A stretch of DNA of 64,000 nt from an uncultured Ignavibacteria bacterium (GTDB taxonomy: Bacteria; Bacteroidota; Ignavibacteria; Ch128b): contig CALDZP010000017.1 in NCBI GenBank assembly GCA_937944105.1, positions 1-64,000 on the forward strand, given 5' to 3'. Each line of letters starts with the position of its first letter. Within the stretch, counting starts at the first letter, position 1. The notes below the pieces were generated by a model, which ran no database searches, was not told the origin of the DNA, and was given only the letters and a program-made list of their open reading frames with translations. Positions 1-8,306 of the stretch are shown in pieces. The translations under genes and the position numbers were made by a program.

Positions 1-19
1 AATTACCAATAGAGGAACA

Positions 20-400
20 ATGAACAACTATAAAATTCTTATTGTCGATGATAACCCATTAGTGGTTAAAATGCATTTACATTACCTGAAGAGAGCAGGT
101 TTAGATGCAGATACGGCTTCAAATGGAAAAGAAGCTAAGGCAAAAATTTCAGAGAAATCATACGATTTAATTATTCTTGACTTGATGATGCCAGAAGTTA
201 GTGGATTTGATGTTTTAAAAACGATTCGTTCTAATCCTAAAAATAACAATACTAAAGTAATTGTTGCATCCGCATTAAATGATAAAGAAATTGTCGAATT
301 GTGCTTTCAATTAGGTGCAAATTATTTTGTAACGTCACCTGTCTCTTATCAATCGCTAATGGAAAAAGTTAAAGATGCATTAGGTTTGAAGGGAGTTTAA
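20..400 (+). CDS. Single-domain response regulator (CheY-like)
   Basis: A 126-residue stand-alone receiver domain with no output domain, so it probably signals by protein contact as CheY or Spo0F do. The acidic pair is D10-D11, the predicted phospho-acceptor is D54 in the LDLMMPE motif, and the switch residue is S84. The lysine normally found in the C-terminal KP motif is absent: the sequence reads VTSPV, placing S106 at that position. This may alter phosphorylation-dependent signalling. A hybrid histidine kinase lies 1.9 kb downstream on the same strand but is not adjacent, so partnership is only a guess. The 3' end overlaps the convergent methyltransferase gene by 21 bases. Confidence 0.9.
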   Translation: MNNYKILIVDDNPLVVKMHLHYLKRAGLDADTASNGKEAKAKISEKSYDLIILDLMMPEVSGFDVLKTIRSNPKNNNTKVIVASALNDKEIVELCFQLGANYFVTSPVSYQSLMEKVKDALGLKGV

Positions 401-1084
401 TGGACTCCCTTTTTTATTATCAATTACAAGAACAAACTCACATTTAAAATTTTTATTCTCTAACTCATTAAGTACTTCTGAAATTTTCCCGCGATATATT
501 TTTTCATTCTCAGTAGTTAGATCGCAAGCCAGAGAAATTATTGTATTTGTACCAAATATTTCCAGAACATCTCTGAGTAGTTGCTTTAATCGATATGGTG
601 TTTCCATTAAAGCAATTGTAGTCTTTTGCAATTTCATCTCGTGAAGTTGTTTTTTCCTTTCGTCAGATTTTGGAGAAAGCCAACCTCCGAAATAAAAATT
701 ACTAATATCAAAACCGGAAACTACAAGAGCAGGAATAAGTGAATCGGGTCCAGGTACAATTGATACTTTCACGCCAATTTCATAAAGACGATTCAAAAGA
801 TAATTTCCAGGATCCGAAAAAAGAGGAGTACCCGCATCAGAAATCATACAACAATTTTTCCCTGATTGAAGATATTGAATAACTAATTCAGAATTTTCTT
901 TTTCGGTGTGTTCATTAATTTGGATTAACTCTTTAAATAGTCCTAAATGTTTTAATATTTGACGTGCAGGTTTTAGTTCCTCACAAATAACTACATCACA
1001 TTCAGATAATATTCTTTTTGCCCTGAGTGTTATATCTTCAAAATTACCAATATGAGTAGAAACGATATAAAAATTACCTCTCAA
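380..1084 (-). CDS. RsmI-family SAM-dependent methyltransferase (divergent)
   Basis: A 234-residue member of the tetrapyrrole methylase/RsmI family, which in RsmI 2'-O-methylates C1402 of 16S rRNA. Family landmarks are the N-terminal HIGNFEDITLRA, ISDAGTPLFSDPG and VPGPDSLIPAL blocks. The usual EDTR motif after the first strand reads EELK, and the protein is shorter than typical RsmI (about 280), so it may be a paralogue with another target. The start must be TTG at 1084: the upstream stop of ilvE (1088-1090) is in the same frame and no ATG follows early. It sits 3 bases after ilvE, so the two are probably cotranscribed. The last codons run through the terminator of the convergent gene. Confidence 0.75.
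   Translation of the reverse strand: MRGNFYIVSTHIGNFEDITLRAKRILSECDVVICEELKPARQILKHLGLFKELIQINEHTEKENSELVIQYLQSGKNCCMISDAGTPLFSDPGNYLLNRLYEIGVKVSIVPGPDSLIPALVVSGFDISNFYFGGWLSPKSDERKKQLHEMKLQKTTIALMETPYRLKQLLRDVLEIFGTNTIISLACDLTTENEKIYRGKISEVLNELENKNFKCEFVLVIDNKKGSPLNSLQT
391..416 (+). terminator. Intrinsic terminator of the response regulator gene
   Basis: GGGAGT (391-396) pairs with ACTCCC (404-409) across a 7-base loop and is followed by a run of T. The stem overlaps the stop codon of the response regulator and lies inside the last codons of the convergent methyltransferase gene. Confidence 0.7.
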
Positions 1085-1087
1085 GCT

Positions 1088-2170
1088 TCAGTCTTCTAAA
1101 ATTGTAATCCAGCCAAATGGATCTTCTGCTTTACCGTAATACCACGAAGTTATAAAATCATAAAAGTATTGACTCCATTCTCCAACTTTAAAATCATTTA
1201 TAACGTAATCATTTCCTTTGTAACTTAATAAACCCACTGGTGATATCACGGCTGCTGTACCTGAACCGAAAACTTCCTTTAGCCTTCCATCTTTATGAGC
1301 CTGAATAACCTCATCTATTGAAATTTTTCGTTCACAAACATTAATTTTTTTGGTCTTTGCAATCTTTATTATACTATCTCTTGTGATACCTGGTAAAATT
1401 GTACCTTCGAGAGGAGGAGTAATTAAATCATCATCAATTCGGAAAAAAATATTCATTGTACCAACTTCTTCAACATATTTTTTCATGCAAGCATCTAACC
1501 ATAGAACCTGGGTAAATCCTTTTTTCTTTGCTAACTCAGCCCCGAATAAACTTGCAGCATAGTTTGCTGCAGTCTTACATGAACCTAATCCTCCAGGCGC
1601 TGTACGTGAGTAGGTTTCTTCAACTAAAATTTTAACTGGATTAAATCCTTCTGCATAATAAGATGCTACTGGACTAAGCATTATAAACATTTTAAACGTA
1701 TATGAAGATCTTACACCAAGCGCATTGTCCATTGCAATTATCAAAGGGCGTATATAAAGGGATGTCCCATCGTATTTTGGAACCCAACCTTTATCAATTT
1801 TGATTAATTCTATTAGATAACTTAGTAGTTCCTCTTCATTGAATTGCGGTATACACATTCCATACGCAGAGTTATTGAATCTCTTGAGATAATCTTTGAC
1901 TCTGAAAAATCTGATTTTATTATCAACACCATAATAACATTTGAACCCATCAAAAACAGTTTGACCATAATGGAATGTTATATTACCTGGTTCAATTGGT
2001 AGTGCATCATAGGGCTGAATTGATGGATTGTGCCAGCCATGTTCTGGATCGTAGTCCATAGTGAAAATATGATCCGTGAAATGTTTCCCAAATCCGAGTT
2101 CATTAAGAGATGGGATTTTTTTAGGGGAATTGGTCTGAATTACAGTGAGGTTTTTAATATTTGTTTCCAT
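1088..2170 (-). CDS. ilvE: Branched-chain amino-acid aminotransferase
   Basis: A 360-residue fold-type IV PLP aminotransferase of the longer, eukaryote-like subgroup. It interconverts valine, leucine and isoleucine with their 2-oxo acids using glutamate/2-oxoglutarate in the cytoplasm. Landmarks are HYGQTVFDGFK near residues 67-77, IRPLIIAMD near 140, and the PLP lysine K199 in GGLGSCKTAANYA. The C-terminal GSGTAAVISPVG loop binds cofactor phosphate. The ATG start at 2170 leaves a 104-base divergent intergenic region shared with the histidine kinase gene. Length is normal for the family and nothing is missing. Confidence 0.93.
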   Translation of the reverse strand: METNIKNLTVIQTNSPKKIPSLNELGFGKHFTDHIFTMDYDPEHGWHNPSIQPYDALPIEPGNITFHYGQTVFDGFKCYYGVDNKIRFFRVKDYLKRFNNSAYGMCIPQFNEEELLSYLIELIKIDKGWVPKYDGTSLYIRPLIIAMDNALGVRSSYTFKMFIMLSPVASYYAEGFNPVKILVEETYSRTAPGGLGSCKTAANYAASLFGAELAKKKGFTQVLWLDACMKKYVEEVGTMNIFFRIDDDLITPPLEGTILPGITRDSIIKIAKTKKINVCERKISIDEVIQAHKDGRLKEVFGSGTAAVISPVGLLSYKGNDYVINDFKVGEWSQYFYDFITSWYYGKAEDPFGWITILED

Positions 2171-2274
2171 ATTTTTTCCAAAAATATTAAAAAAAGTACA
2201 ATGCTTAAAATTTTCAGTTATATTCTAGATGCAAAATTTCTTATTTTAAACTAAAAATCAATTGGTATTTATCA

Positions 2275-4212
2275 ATGAAAGACAACGTAAAAAGAACCAA
2301 AAGTGTAATAGCGGAAAATTTAGTTTTTGACCATTCTTTATTTAAGTCGATCTTAAATAACACTAATGAAGCTTATATTTTAATAAACAATAAAGGTTTA
2401 ATAGAATTCTGGGGAGGTGCGGCAAATAAAATATTCGGTTTTACTGAAAAAGCAATATTGAATAAACATATTGGTTCTCTTATATCGGAATACGAGAAAG
2501 AAAAAAACATGATTATCCGTTCTATATTATCTGAAAAAACCCTTAATGATTATGAAACATATTTGTTGACAAAGAACGGAACCGAAGTATTTTCCAATCT
2601 TTCAATTTATCCAATTAAAATCAAGGGTAAAAAGAATCCATATTACCTGATGGTGGCAATAGATATAACAGAAGAAAAAAATTTTAGAGATAAATTTCAA
2701 CAATTACAAACATTACATTCGGAAATTCTTGATAAAATTGGATTTGGACTTTTAATAGTTGATAAGGAGACACTAGATATTCTTTATACAAATAAAAAGG
2801 GGATGGAATTATTGCAAATTTCAAGTAACGAAAACCTGGGAAGAAAAATCTGGGATTTGGTTGATGCAGATAGTGTTAAGGACTTAGAAAATCTTTTTTT
2901 TGAAGGAATTACTTCCGATAATTTTCCTAAACAAATTAAGATGCAACGCTATCATGATAAGATGAGATTCTGGGCAAATTTATACATATCGGAGATTACT
3001 TATCATCGAAGACCATGTTTTCTTATTTCATTTAATGATATTACAAAAGAAAAAGATTATATCAAGACACTAGAAGAAACAGTTAAGCAAAAAGATCTTC
3101 TGGCAGCAACAAAATCTCGCTTTATGGCAAATATGTCTCATGAGCTTCGTTCACCAATTAATATTATCCTTGGTTATGTCGATATATTAACGAGTATGGA
3201 TATTGATGGGGACTTAAAAGAATTTCTTACATATATTCAAAAAAGTGCAGAACATCTCTTAAAAGTTTTGAATGATATTTTAGATCTTTCAAAAGCCGAG
3301 GCTAGCAAAATAAAAATAATTGAGAAACCATATAATTTAATTGCTTTAATGAAATCCGTTTTATCAATGATTGAAGTAAAACTAATTGGTAAAAAAGTAG
3401 CCCTGGATTATAACTCGAATGTTGAACCCGATGCTTACTTTTTAATTGACGCTCACAATCTACAAAGGGTACTTTTAAATATACTGGATAATGCAGTTAA
3501 ATTCACAGATGAAGGTTTAATTTCAGTTGATGTAAGGTATAACAATGGTGTTTTGGTTTTCAAAATTAGTGATACCGGAATTGGTATGACTCAGGAAGAG
3601 TTAAATCGTCTATTCATACCATTTGAACAGGCCCCAGAAATTTCTCAAAAATATGGTGGAACAGGACTTGGGCTAGCAATTTCCAAAGAGATTATTAATT
3701 TGTGGAACGGAGAAATAAAAATTGAAAGTAAGAAAAATGTAGGTACAACTGTTACCTTTACTTATCCTGCTTCAAGAACTGAACAAATTGAAGAAGCTGA
3801 GGTAATTCAAATACCAAAAGATTTATCTATTATTAAAGGAAAGAGAATCTTGGTAGTTGATGATCAGGAATATAATCATAAACTATTTAAATTAATGCTT
3901 GCTGAATGTGAAGTTGAAACAGTATTTTCCGGTAAACTTGCTCTTAATAAATTAATCACAGAAGAATACGATGGGATTGTTCTCGATTTAAGATTACCTG
4001 ATATACCCGGAATGGATGTTATCAAAGAAATTAAAAAGAGAGAAAAACTTCAAAACTTAAAAATTGTTACAACTTCTGCTGATATTTTAAGCGGATTGAA
4101 AGAACAAATGGAAGAGATGGGTATAATATTCATTCCCAAACCAGTTCGAAGAGCAGATTTATTAAATGCTTTAATTGCTGTTTTCAGTCAAGTTGAAAGA
4201 AACACACTTTAA
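2275..4212 (+). CDS. Hybrid sensor histidine kinase with two PAS domains
   Basis: A 645-residue soluble hybrid kinase. PAS 1 spans about 20-135 and PAS 2 about 147-265. The HisKA helix carries phospho-acceptor H289 in MSHELRSP. The ATPase domain has the N box (ILDNAVKFTDEG, about 403-413), DTGIGM and GGTGLGLAIS. A C-terminal receiver domain (about 517-640) has D571 as phospho-acceptor and the expected KP motif. There are no transmembrane segments, so it should sense a cytoplasmic signal through the PAS domains. No DNA-binding output is fused, so a separate phosphotransfer partner is likely; the single-domain regulator at 20-400 is one candidate but this is unproven. Confidence 0.9.
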   Translation: MKDNVKRTKSVIAENLVFDHSLFKSILNNTNEAYILINNKGLIEFWGGAANKIFGFTEKAILNKHIGSLISEYEKEKNMIIRSILSEKTLNDYETYLLTKNGTEVFSNLSIYPIKIKGKKNPYYLMVAIDITEEKNFRDKFQQLQTLHSEILDKIGFGLLIVDKETLDILYTNKKGMELLQISSNENLGRKIWDLVDADSVKDLENLFFEGITSDNFPKQIKMQRYHDKMRFWANLYISEITYHRRPCFLISFNDITKEKDYIKTLEETVKQKDLLAATKSRFMANMSHELRSPINIILGYVDILTSMDIDGDLKEFLTYIQKSAEHLLKVLNDILDLSKAEASKIKIIEKPYNLIALMKSVLSMIEVKLIGKKVALDYNSNVEPDAYFLIDAHNLQRVLLNILDNAVKFTDEGLISVDVRYNNGVLVFKISDTGIGMTQEELNRLFIPFEQAPEISQKYGGTGLGLAISKEIINLWNGEIKIESKKNVGTTVTFTYPASRTEQIEEAEVIQIPKDLSIIKGKRILVVDDQEYNHKLFKLMLAECEVETVFSGKLALNKLITEEYDGIVLDLRLPDIPGMDVIKEIKKREKLQNLKIVTTSADILSGLKEQMEEMGIIFIPKPVRRADLLNALIAVFSQVERNTL

Positions 4213-4220
4213 AATCGTTC

Positions 4221-5642
4221 TCATAATTTATTAAAAACAGCAAGCTTTAATTCAGTCATTTCTTCAATTGCATATCTAATTCCTTCTCTACCTAAACCAC
4301 TTTCTTTAATGCCTCCATATGGCATATTATCCACACGAAAAGTTGGATAATCATTGATCATTAAACCACCAACTTCAACATTTTCAAAGGCATAAAGAGC
4401 ATTTTTTAAATTATTCGTGAAAATACCTGCTTGAAGTCCATATTTAGAGTTATTTATTTGGTTAATTCCTTCCTCAAATGAATCAACTGGTTCAATTGTA
4501 ACTACTGGCGCAAAAACTTCTAAAGCATTAACTTTCATATCGGGTGTTGTGTTAGTAAGAACAGTAGGCTTGTAAAATTCTCCTTTTCTTTTTCCACCAA
4601 TTAAAATTTTTGCACCTTGTTTTTGTGCTTCATCGACCCATTCTTCAATTCTTTTTGCATCGTTTTCTGTAATCATTGGACCTACGATTACATTTTCATC
4701 AAGAGGATCACCACATTTAACTTTAGAGGTTTCTTCTAAGAATTTATTTAAGAATTCATTAAAAATTTCTTTATGTACAAATATTCGTTGAACTGAAATA
4801 CAAATCTGACCCGAATGCGCAAAAGAACCACTTACTAGTCTTGGTATAGCAAAATCTAAATCTGCATCTCTATCTACCATAGCACCTGCATTTCCACCAA
4901 GTTCGAGTGTAACTTTTTGTTTAATTGCAAGTTGTTTAATTCTCCATCCAATTTCGCAACTTCCAGTGAAACTTATTTTTTTTATTCTTTCATCACTTAA
5001 AAATTTTTCCAGACTAGATCCCGAACAATTAATTGAATTAATCAAGCCTGGTAAATCAGATGCTTCATTTATAATATTTGCTAATTTGTTTCCAGTTACC
5101 ATTGCAGCAGTTGCAGGTTTAAAGATAACAGTATTTCCTGCGGCAATGGCTGGAGCAATTTTATGCGCTGCGAGATTTATCGGGAAATTAAATGGTGTAA
5201 TAGCTAAAACAGGTCCTACTGGAAATCTTTTTGTGATTCCAAATCTATTCTCAGATTGAGCAGTTACATCTAAGTTTAAGACTTCGCCAGTTAATTTATC
5301 AACTTCTTCGGCAGCAAATTGAAATGTATTTATAGCACGATCAATTTCAATACGAGATAGTTTTATTGGTTTTCCTGTTTCTATTGAGATAAGCTTTGAC
5401 AACTCTTCTTTTTGATCCAACAGCGCTGTAGCTACTTTTTGAAGTATTTCTTTCCTTTTATATGCTGGAAGTTTTCGACTAATTCTAAATGCATTGTGAG
5501 CAGATTGAATTGCATTTTCAATATCATTATCAAAAGATAATGAGCACGTAGCAAATACCTGATGAGTAGATTTATTTTTTACATTAGTTTTTTTTGAAGT
5601 TAGAATTAAATTCCCATTAATTATAAATCCAGTGTGTAACAT
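4221..5642 (-). CDS. NAD(P)-dependent aldehyde dehydrogenase
   Basis: A 473-residue aldehyde dehydrogenase superfamily enzyme that oxidises an aldehyde to a carboxylate. Catalytic residues are visible: E247 in LELGGN and nucleophile C281 in SGQICISVQRI. The cofactor-binding TPFNFPINL (149-157) and ISFTGS (223-228) segments are present. The substrate cannot be read from sequence; the family includes lactaldehyde, succinate-semialdehyde and betaine-aldehyde enzymes. The ATG at 5642 has a GGAGG six bases upstream. It is divergent from a GbsR/MarR-type regulator and a fatty-acyl-type operon, so it probably belongs to the same catabolic unit. Confidence 0.88.
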   Translation of the reverse strand: MLHTGFIINGNLILTSKKTNVKNKSTHQVFATCSLSFDNDIENAIQSAHNAFRISRKLPAYKRKEILQKVATALLDQKEELSKLISIETGKPIKLSRIEIDRAINTFQFAAEEVDKLTGEVLNLDVTAQSENRFGITKRFPVGPVLAITPFNFPINLAAHKIAPAIAAGNTVIFKPATAAMVTGNKLANIINEASDLPGLINSINCSGSSLEKFLSDERIKKISFTGSCEIGWRIKQLAIKQKVTLELGGNAGAMVDRDADLDFAIPRLVSGSFAHSGQICISVQRIFVHKEIFNEFLNKFLEETSKVKCGDPLDENVIVGPMITENDAKRIEEWVDEAQKQGAKILIGGKRKGEFYKPTVLTNTTPDMKVNALEVFAPVVTIEPVDSFEEGINQINNSKYGLQAGIFTNNLKNALYAFENVEVGGLMINDYPTFRVDNMPYGGIKESGLGREGIRYAIEEMTELKLAVFNKL

Positions 5643-6014
5643 CTCAAACCTCCGATAAAATTTTAATTTTCATTTTCTAATTAGACAAAAATTTTATTTC
5701 AATCAATAAGCAAATAACAAATTTTTACCATTTATTTTAATCAAAATGAAAAATTTTTAAAAAAAATTAAGTTGATTATTGAAAGGGCAAGCAATCAAGT
5801 GATCTTTATAATCTGAAATTACTAACGAAATAAGTTGAATAAGAAATTAATCTGATTGGAGAAGATTTATAATTTTATTTAGTTGTTGCAATGTTATTTG
5901 CAAATTATGGGAAATAAATCTTGGACTAGGAGAAATTGTATTTTGATTTATAAACCAATGTTGATAATTATTTTTGGAATTATTATGTTTTAAAAAAATC
6001 AAACGTTTGAAAAA
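5643..6014. other. Divergent intergenic region with palindromes
   Basis: 372 AT-rich bases between the aldehyde dehydrogenase and the regulator gene. It should carry both promoters. Two short perfect palindromes are visible: ATTTGCAAAT at 5896-5905 and TCAAACGTTTGA at 5999-6010. No open reading frame of note is present. Confidence 0.6.
5999..6010. promoter_or_regulatory. Candidate operator, 12-bp perfect palindrome
   Basis: TCAAACGTTTGA is a perfect inverted repeat ending 4 bases before the TTG start of the GbsR/MarR-type regulator. Winged-helix dimers of this kind bind short palindromes, so this is a candidate autoregulatory operator. The symmetry is seen in the sequence; the function is inferred. 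Confidence 0.4.
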
Positions 6015-6506
6015 TTGAAAACACTTAATTTAGATGAAAAAATAAAAAGGGAAATTATCCAGAGCTTTGGAGATGCATATAAAGCATTTGGACTAAGTAA
6101 ACTCATGGGGCATATTGTTGCATTGATGATATTCTCACATCAACCTTTATCTCTTGACGATATTTGCAAGCAACTTAAGAGAAGTAAAGGACCTGTTAGC
6201 CAGATCATTAGGAGATTGAGAGATAAAAATCTATTAAGAAAAGTTTGGGTACCCGGCAGTAGAAAAGATTTTTATGAAGCACATCCTGAAATATTCGAAA
6301 ACGCATTCCGTAATAATTTTGAATTAATTAAAAGAAACAGGAAACTGGCAAGTGAATTAAAATCAAAAGCTAAAAAATCAAATAGTCAGAAAATAGACGA
6401 AATTTTGAAACGACTTGACGAAATGGAAGAATTTTACAGTCTCATGGTTCAAAATTATCAGAAGTTTCTTGATGATTGGAATAAAATTAAATCAAAATAT
6501 CGGTAA
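6015..6506 (+). CDS. GbsR/MarR-type transcriptional regulator
   Basis: A 163-residue winged-helix regulator resembling the GbsR branch of the MarR superfamily. The helix-turn-helix covers about residues 30-80 (SLDDICKQLKRSKGPVSQIIRRL), followed by a wing (VWVPGSRKDFYEA) and a charged C-terminal helical region (about 95-160) likely to dimerise. The start is TTG at 6015: an in-frame stop lies at 5991-5993 and the first internal ATG would remove the N-terminal helix. No good Shine-Dalgarno is visible. A perfect palindrome lies immediately upstream. It precedes the fabG-like gene by 29 bases and probably controls this operon and the divergent dehydrogenase. Confidence 0.8.
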   Translation: MKTLNLDEKIKREIIQSFGDAYKAFGLSKLMGHIVALMIFSHQPLSLDDICKQLKRSKGPVSQIIRRLRDKNLLRKVWVPGSRKDFYEAHPEIFENAFRNNFELIKRNRKLASELKSKAKKSNSQKIDEILKRLDEMEEFYSLMVQNYQKFLDDWNKIKSKYR

Positions 6507-6535
6507 TTAAAATAATCACAAAATATGAGATTACT

Positions 6536-7276
6536 ATGAGATTAAAAGATAAAGTCGTAGTTATCACAGGTGGATCAAGGGGCATTGGAAAAGCTGCTGT
6601 CGAAAAGTTCTGCTCCGAAGGTGCAAGAGTTATAATCTGGGATGTTTTAGATAAAGAAGGTGAGTCATTTGCAAATCAATTGAATTCAAAAGGATTTATT
6701 TGCCGATTTTTTCATGTTGACGTAACTAATTTTGTTGAAGTCGAAAATTCAGCAAAAAAAATTATTGAAGAATTTGGTCAAATTGATGTCTTAATTAATA
6801 ATGCTGGAATAACTCGTGATGCTACTTTATTAAAAATGACTGATGAACAATGGCAAAGTGTTCTGAATGTAAATTTGACGGGTGTTTTTAATTGCACAAA
6901 AGCCGTTGCACCATATATGATCGAAAAAGGTAAGGGGAAAATAATAAATACCTCTTCTGTGGTTGCGTTGTATGGAAACTTTGGACAATCAAATTATGTC
7001 GCTACTAAATCTGGAATCATTGGCTTAACAAAAGTATGGGCTCGAGAGCTCGGTAGAAAAGGGATAAATGTAAATGCTGTAGCTCCTGGTTTTATAGAAA
7101 CTGAAATGGTCCAAAGTGTCCCTGAAAAAGTCTTACAAATGATGAGAGAGAGAACCCCACTTGGCAGATTAGGAAATCCAATGGATATTGCAAATGCTTA
7201 TTTGTTTCTTGCTTCTAATGAAGCTGACTTTATCAATGGTGCAGTTATAAGTGTTGATGGAGGTATTACAATTTAA
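6536..7276 (+). CDS. FabG-like 3-oxoacyl reductase / 3-hydroxyacyl dehydrogenase (SDR)
   Basis: A 246-residue classical short-chain dehydrogenase. The Rossmann motif TGGSRGIG is at 11-18, NNAG at 88-91, and the catalytic tetrad is N113, S141, Y154 and K158. It is closest in layout to FabG, which reduces 3-oxoacyl-ACP. The residue ending the second strand is acidic (D36 in IIWDV), which in this family favours NAD(H) over NADP(H) and would suit an oxidative, catabolic role on 3-hydroxyacyl thioesters. The stop codon shares one base with the next gene's ATG (TAATG), indicating translational coupling with the KAS III-like gene. Confidence 0.85.
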   Translation: MRLKDKVVVITGGSRGIGKAAVEKFCSEGARVIIWDVLDKEGESFANQLNSKGFICRFFHVDVTNFVEVENSAKKIIEEFGQIDVLINNAGITRDATLLKMTDEQWQSVLNVNLTGVFNCTKAVAPYMIEKGKGKIINTSSVVALYGNFGQSNYVATKSGIIGLTKVWARELGRKGINVNAVAPGFIETEMVQSVPEKVLQMMRERTPLGRLGNPMDIANAYLFLASNEADFINGAVISVDGGITI

Positions 7277-8295
7277 TGGGATCAAAAAAGCTTTTTGAAA
7301 TAAAAAGGAGGAATGCTGTAATAAAAGGAATTGGTTCATATGCCCCTGAAAGAGTTTTACAAAATAAATTTTTTAACGATTTATTAGGTGAAGATGTTGA
7401 TACATGGCTTCAAGAAAATTTGACAATTAAAGAACGAAGATGGTGCAATGAAAATCAATCAACTGCCGATTTGTGTATAGAAGCTGCGAAAAATGCATTA
7501 ATTGATGCTAACCTTTCTCCTGATGAAATTGATTTACTTATTGTAGCAACTGATACTCCTGAATATATTTCACCATCAACGGCTTCGGTTGTTCAATATC
7601 GTCTTGGATTGAAAAACGCAGGTACATTTGATATTAATACAGCTTGTGCTGGATTTGTTACGGCATTAAATGTTGGAAGTAAATTTATTATTGCTGATGA
7701 AAAATATAATAATGTTCTTGTTATAGGGGCCTATGCTATGAGCAAATATCTTGATTTAAGTGATAAAAAAACAGTTACTTTATTTGCTGATGGTGCAGGT
7801 GCAGTTGTTTTATCTACAGAAGAATTTACAAATAGAGGATTTTTGTATAGTGAATTAATTTCTCAAGGTGAATATCATGATTGGATGGGAATATATGCCG
7901 GTGGAACTAAAATCCCAGTAAGTAAAGAGGTAATTAAAAATAAAGATCATCTACTAAAATTTGTGAAAAAATTTCCAAAAGAAATTAATCCTAATACTTG
8001 GACAAAAATGGTCAAAAACATCTGTGCTGAATTTGAAATTATACCGAATGATATTGATCATTTCTTGTTTACTCAAATAAATATTAATTCTATCAGAGAA
8101 ACTTTGGAAAATTTAAACGTTCCTTTTGAAAAAACTCATACTATAATGGACCGTTTTGCTTATACTGGATCAGCTTGTATACCTATGGCTCTGGATGATG
8201 CATATAAGAAATCAAAAATCAAAAAAAATCAATTGGTTGTTTTTATAGGTTCAGGAGGTGGTCTTGCTTTTGCCTCTGCTTTATTTAGATTTTAA
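7276..8295 (+). CDS. KAS III-like (FabH-like) thiolase-fold enzyme with altered active site
   Basis: A 339-residue thiolase-fold protein of the 3-oxoacyl-ACP synthase III type. The nucleophile is C124 in NTACAGF, and the C-terminal GSGGGLAFAS glycine loop is intact. By alignment from memory with E. coli FabH, the decarboxylating pair is replaced: His of HQAN corresponds to T266 (FTQIN) and Asn of GNTSAA corresponds to Y296 (AYTGSA). Ordinary malonyl-ACP condensation is therefore unlikely; acyl transfer or a thiolase-like reaction is possible. It is coupled to the upstream reductase and lies with an acyl-CoA ligase, so a CoA-thioester substrate is plausible. Confidence 0.8.
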   Translation: MGSKKLFEIKRRNAVIKGIGSYAPERVLQNKFFNDLLGEDVDTWLQENLTIKERRWCNENQSTADLCIEAAKNALIDANLSPDEIDLLIVATDTPEYISPSTASVVQYRLGLKNAGTFDINTACAGFVTALNVGSKFIIADEKYNNVLVIGAYAMSKYLDLSDKKTVTLFADGAGAVVLSTEEFTNRGFLYSELISQGEYHDWMGIYAGGTKIPVSKEVIKNKDHLLKFVKKFPKEINPNTWTKMVKNICAEFEIIPNDIDHFLFTQININSIRETLENLNVPFEKTHTIMDRFAYTGSACIPMALDDAYKKSKIKKNQLVVFIGSGGGLAFASALFRF

Positions 8296-8306
8296 GAGGT
8301 AATAAA

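Noticed and set aside
4966-5259. Open frame of 97 codons antisense to the aldehyde dehydrogenase
   Set aside because: It lies wholly inside a well-supported gene, has no ribosome-binding site or recognisable domain, and its composition mirrors the sense codons.
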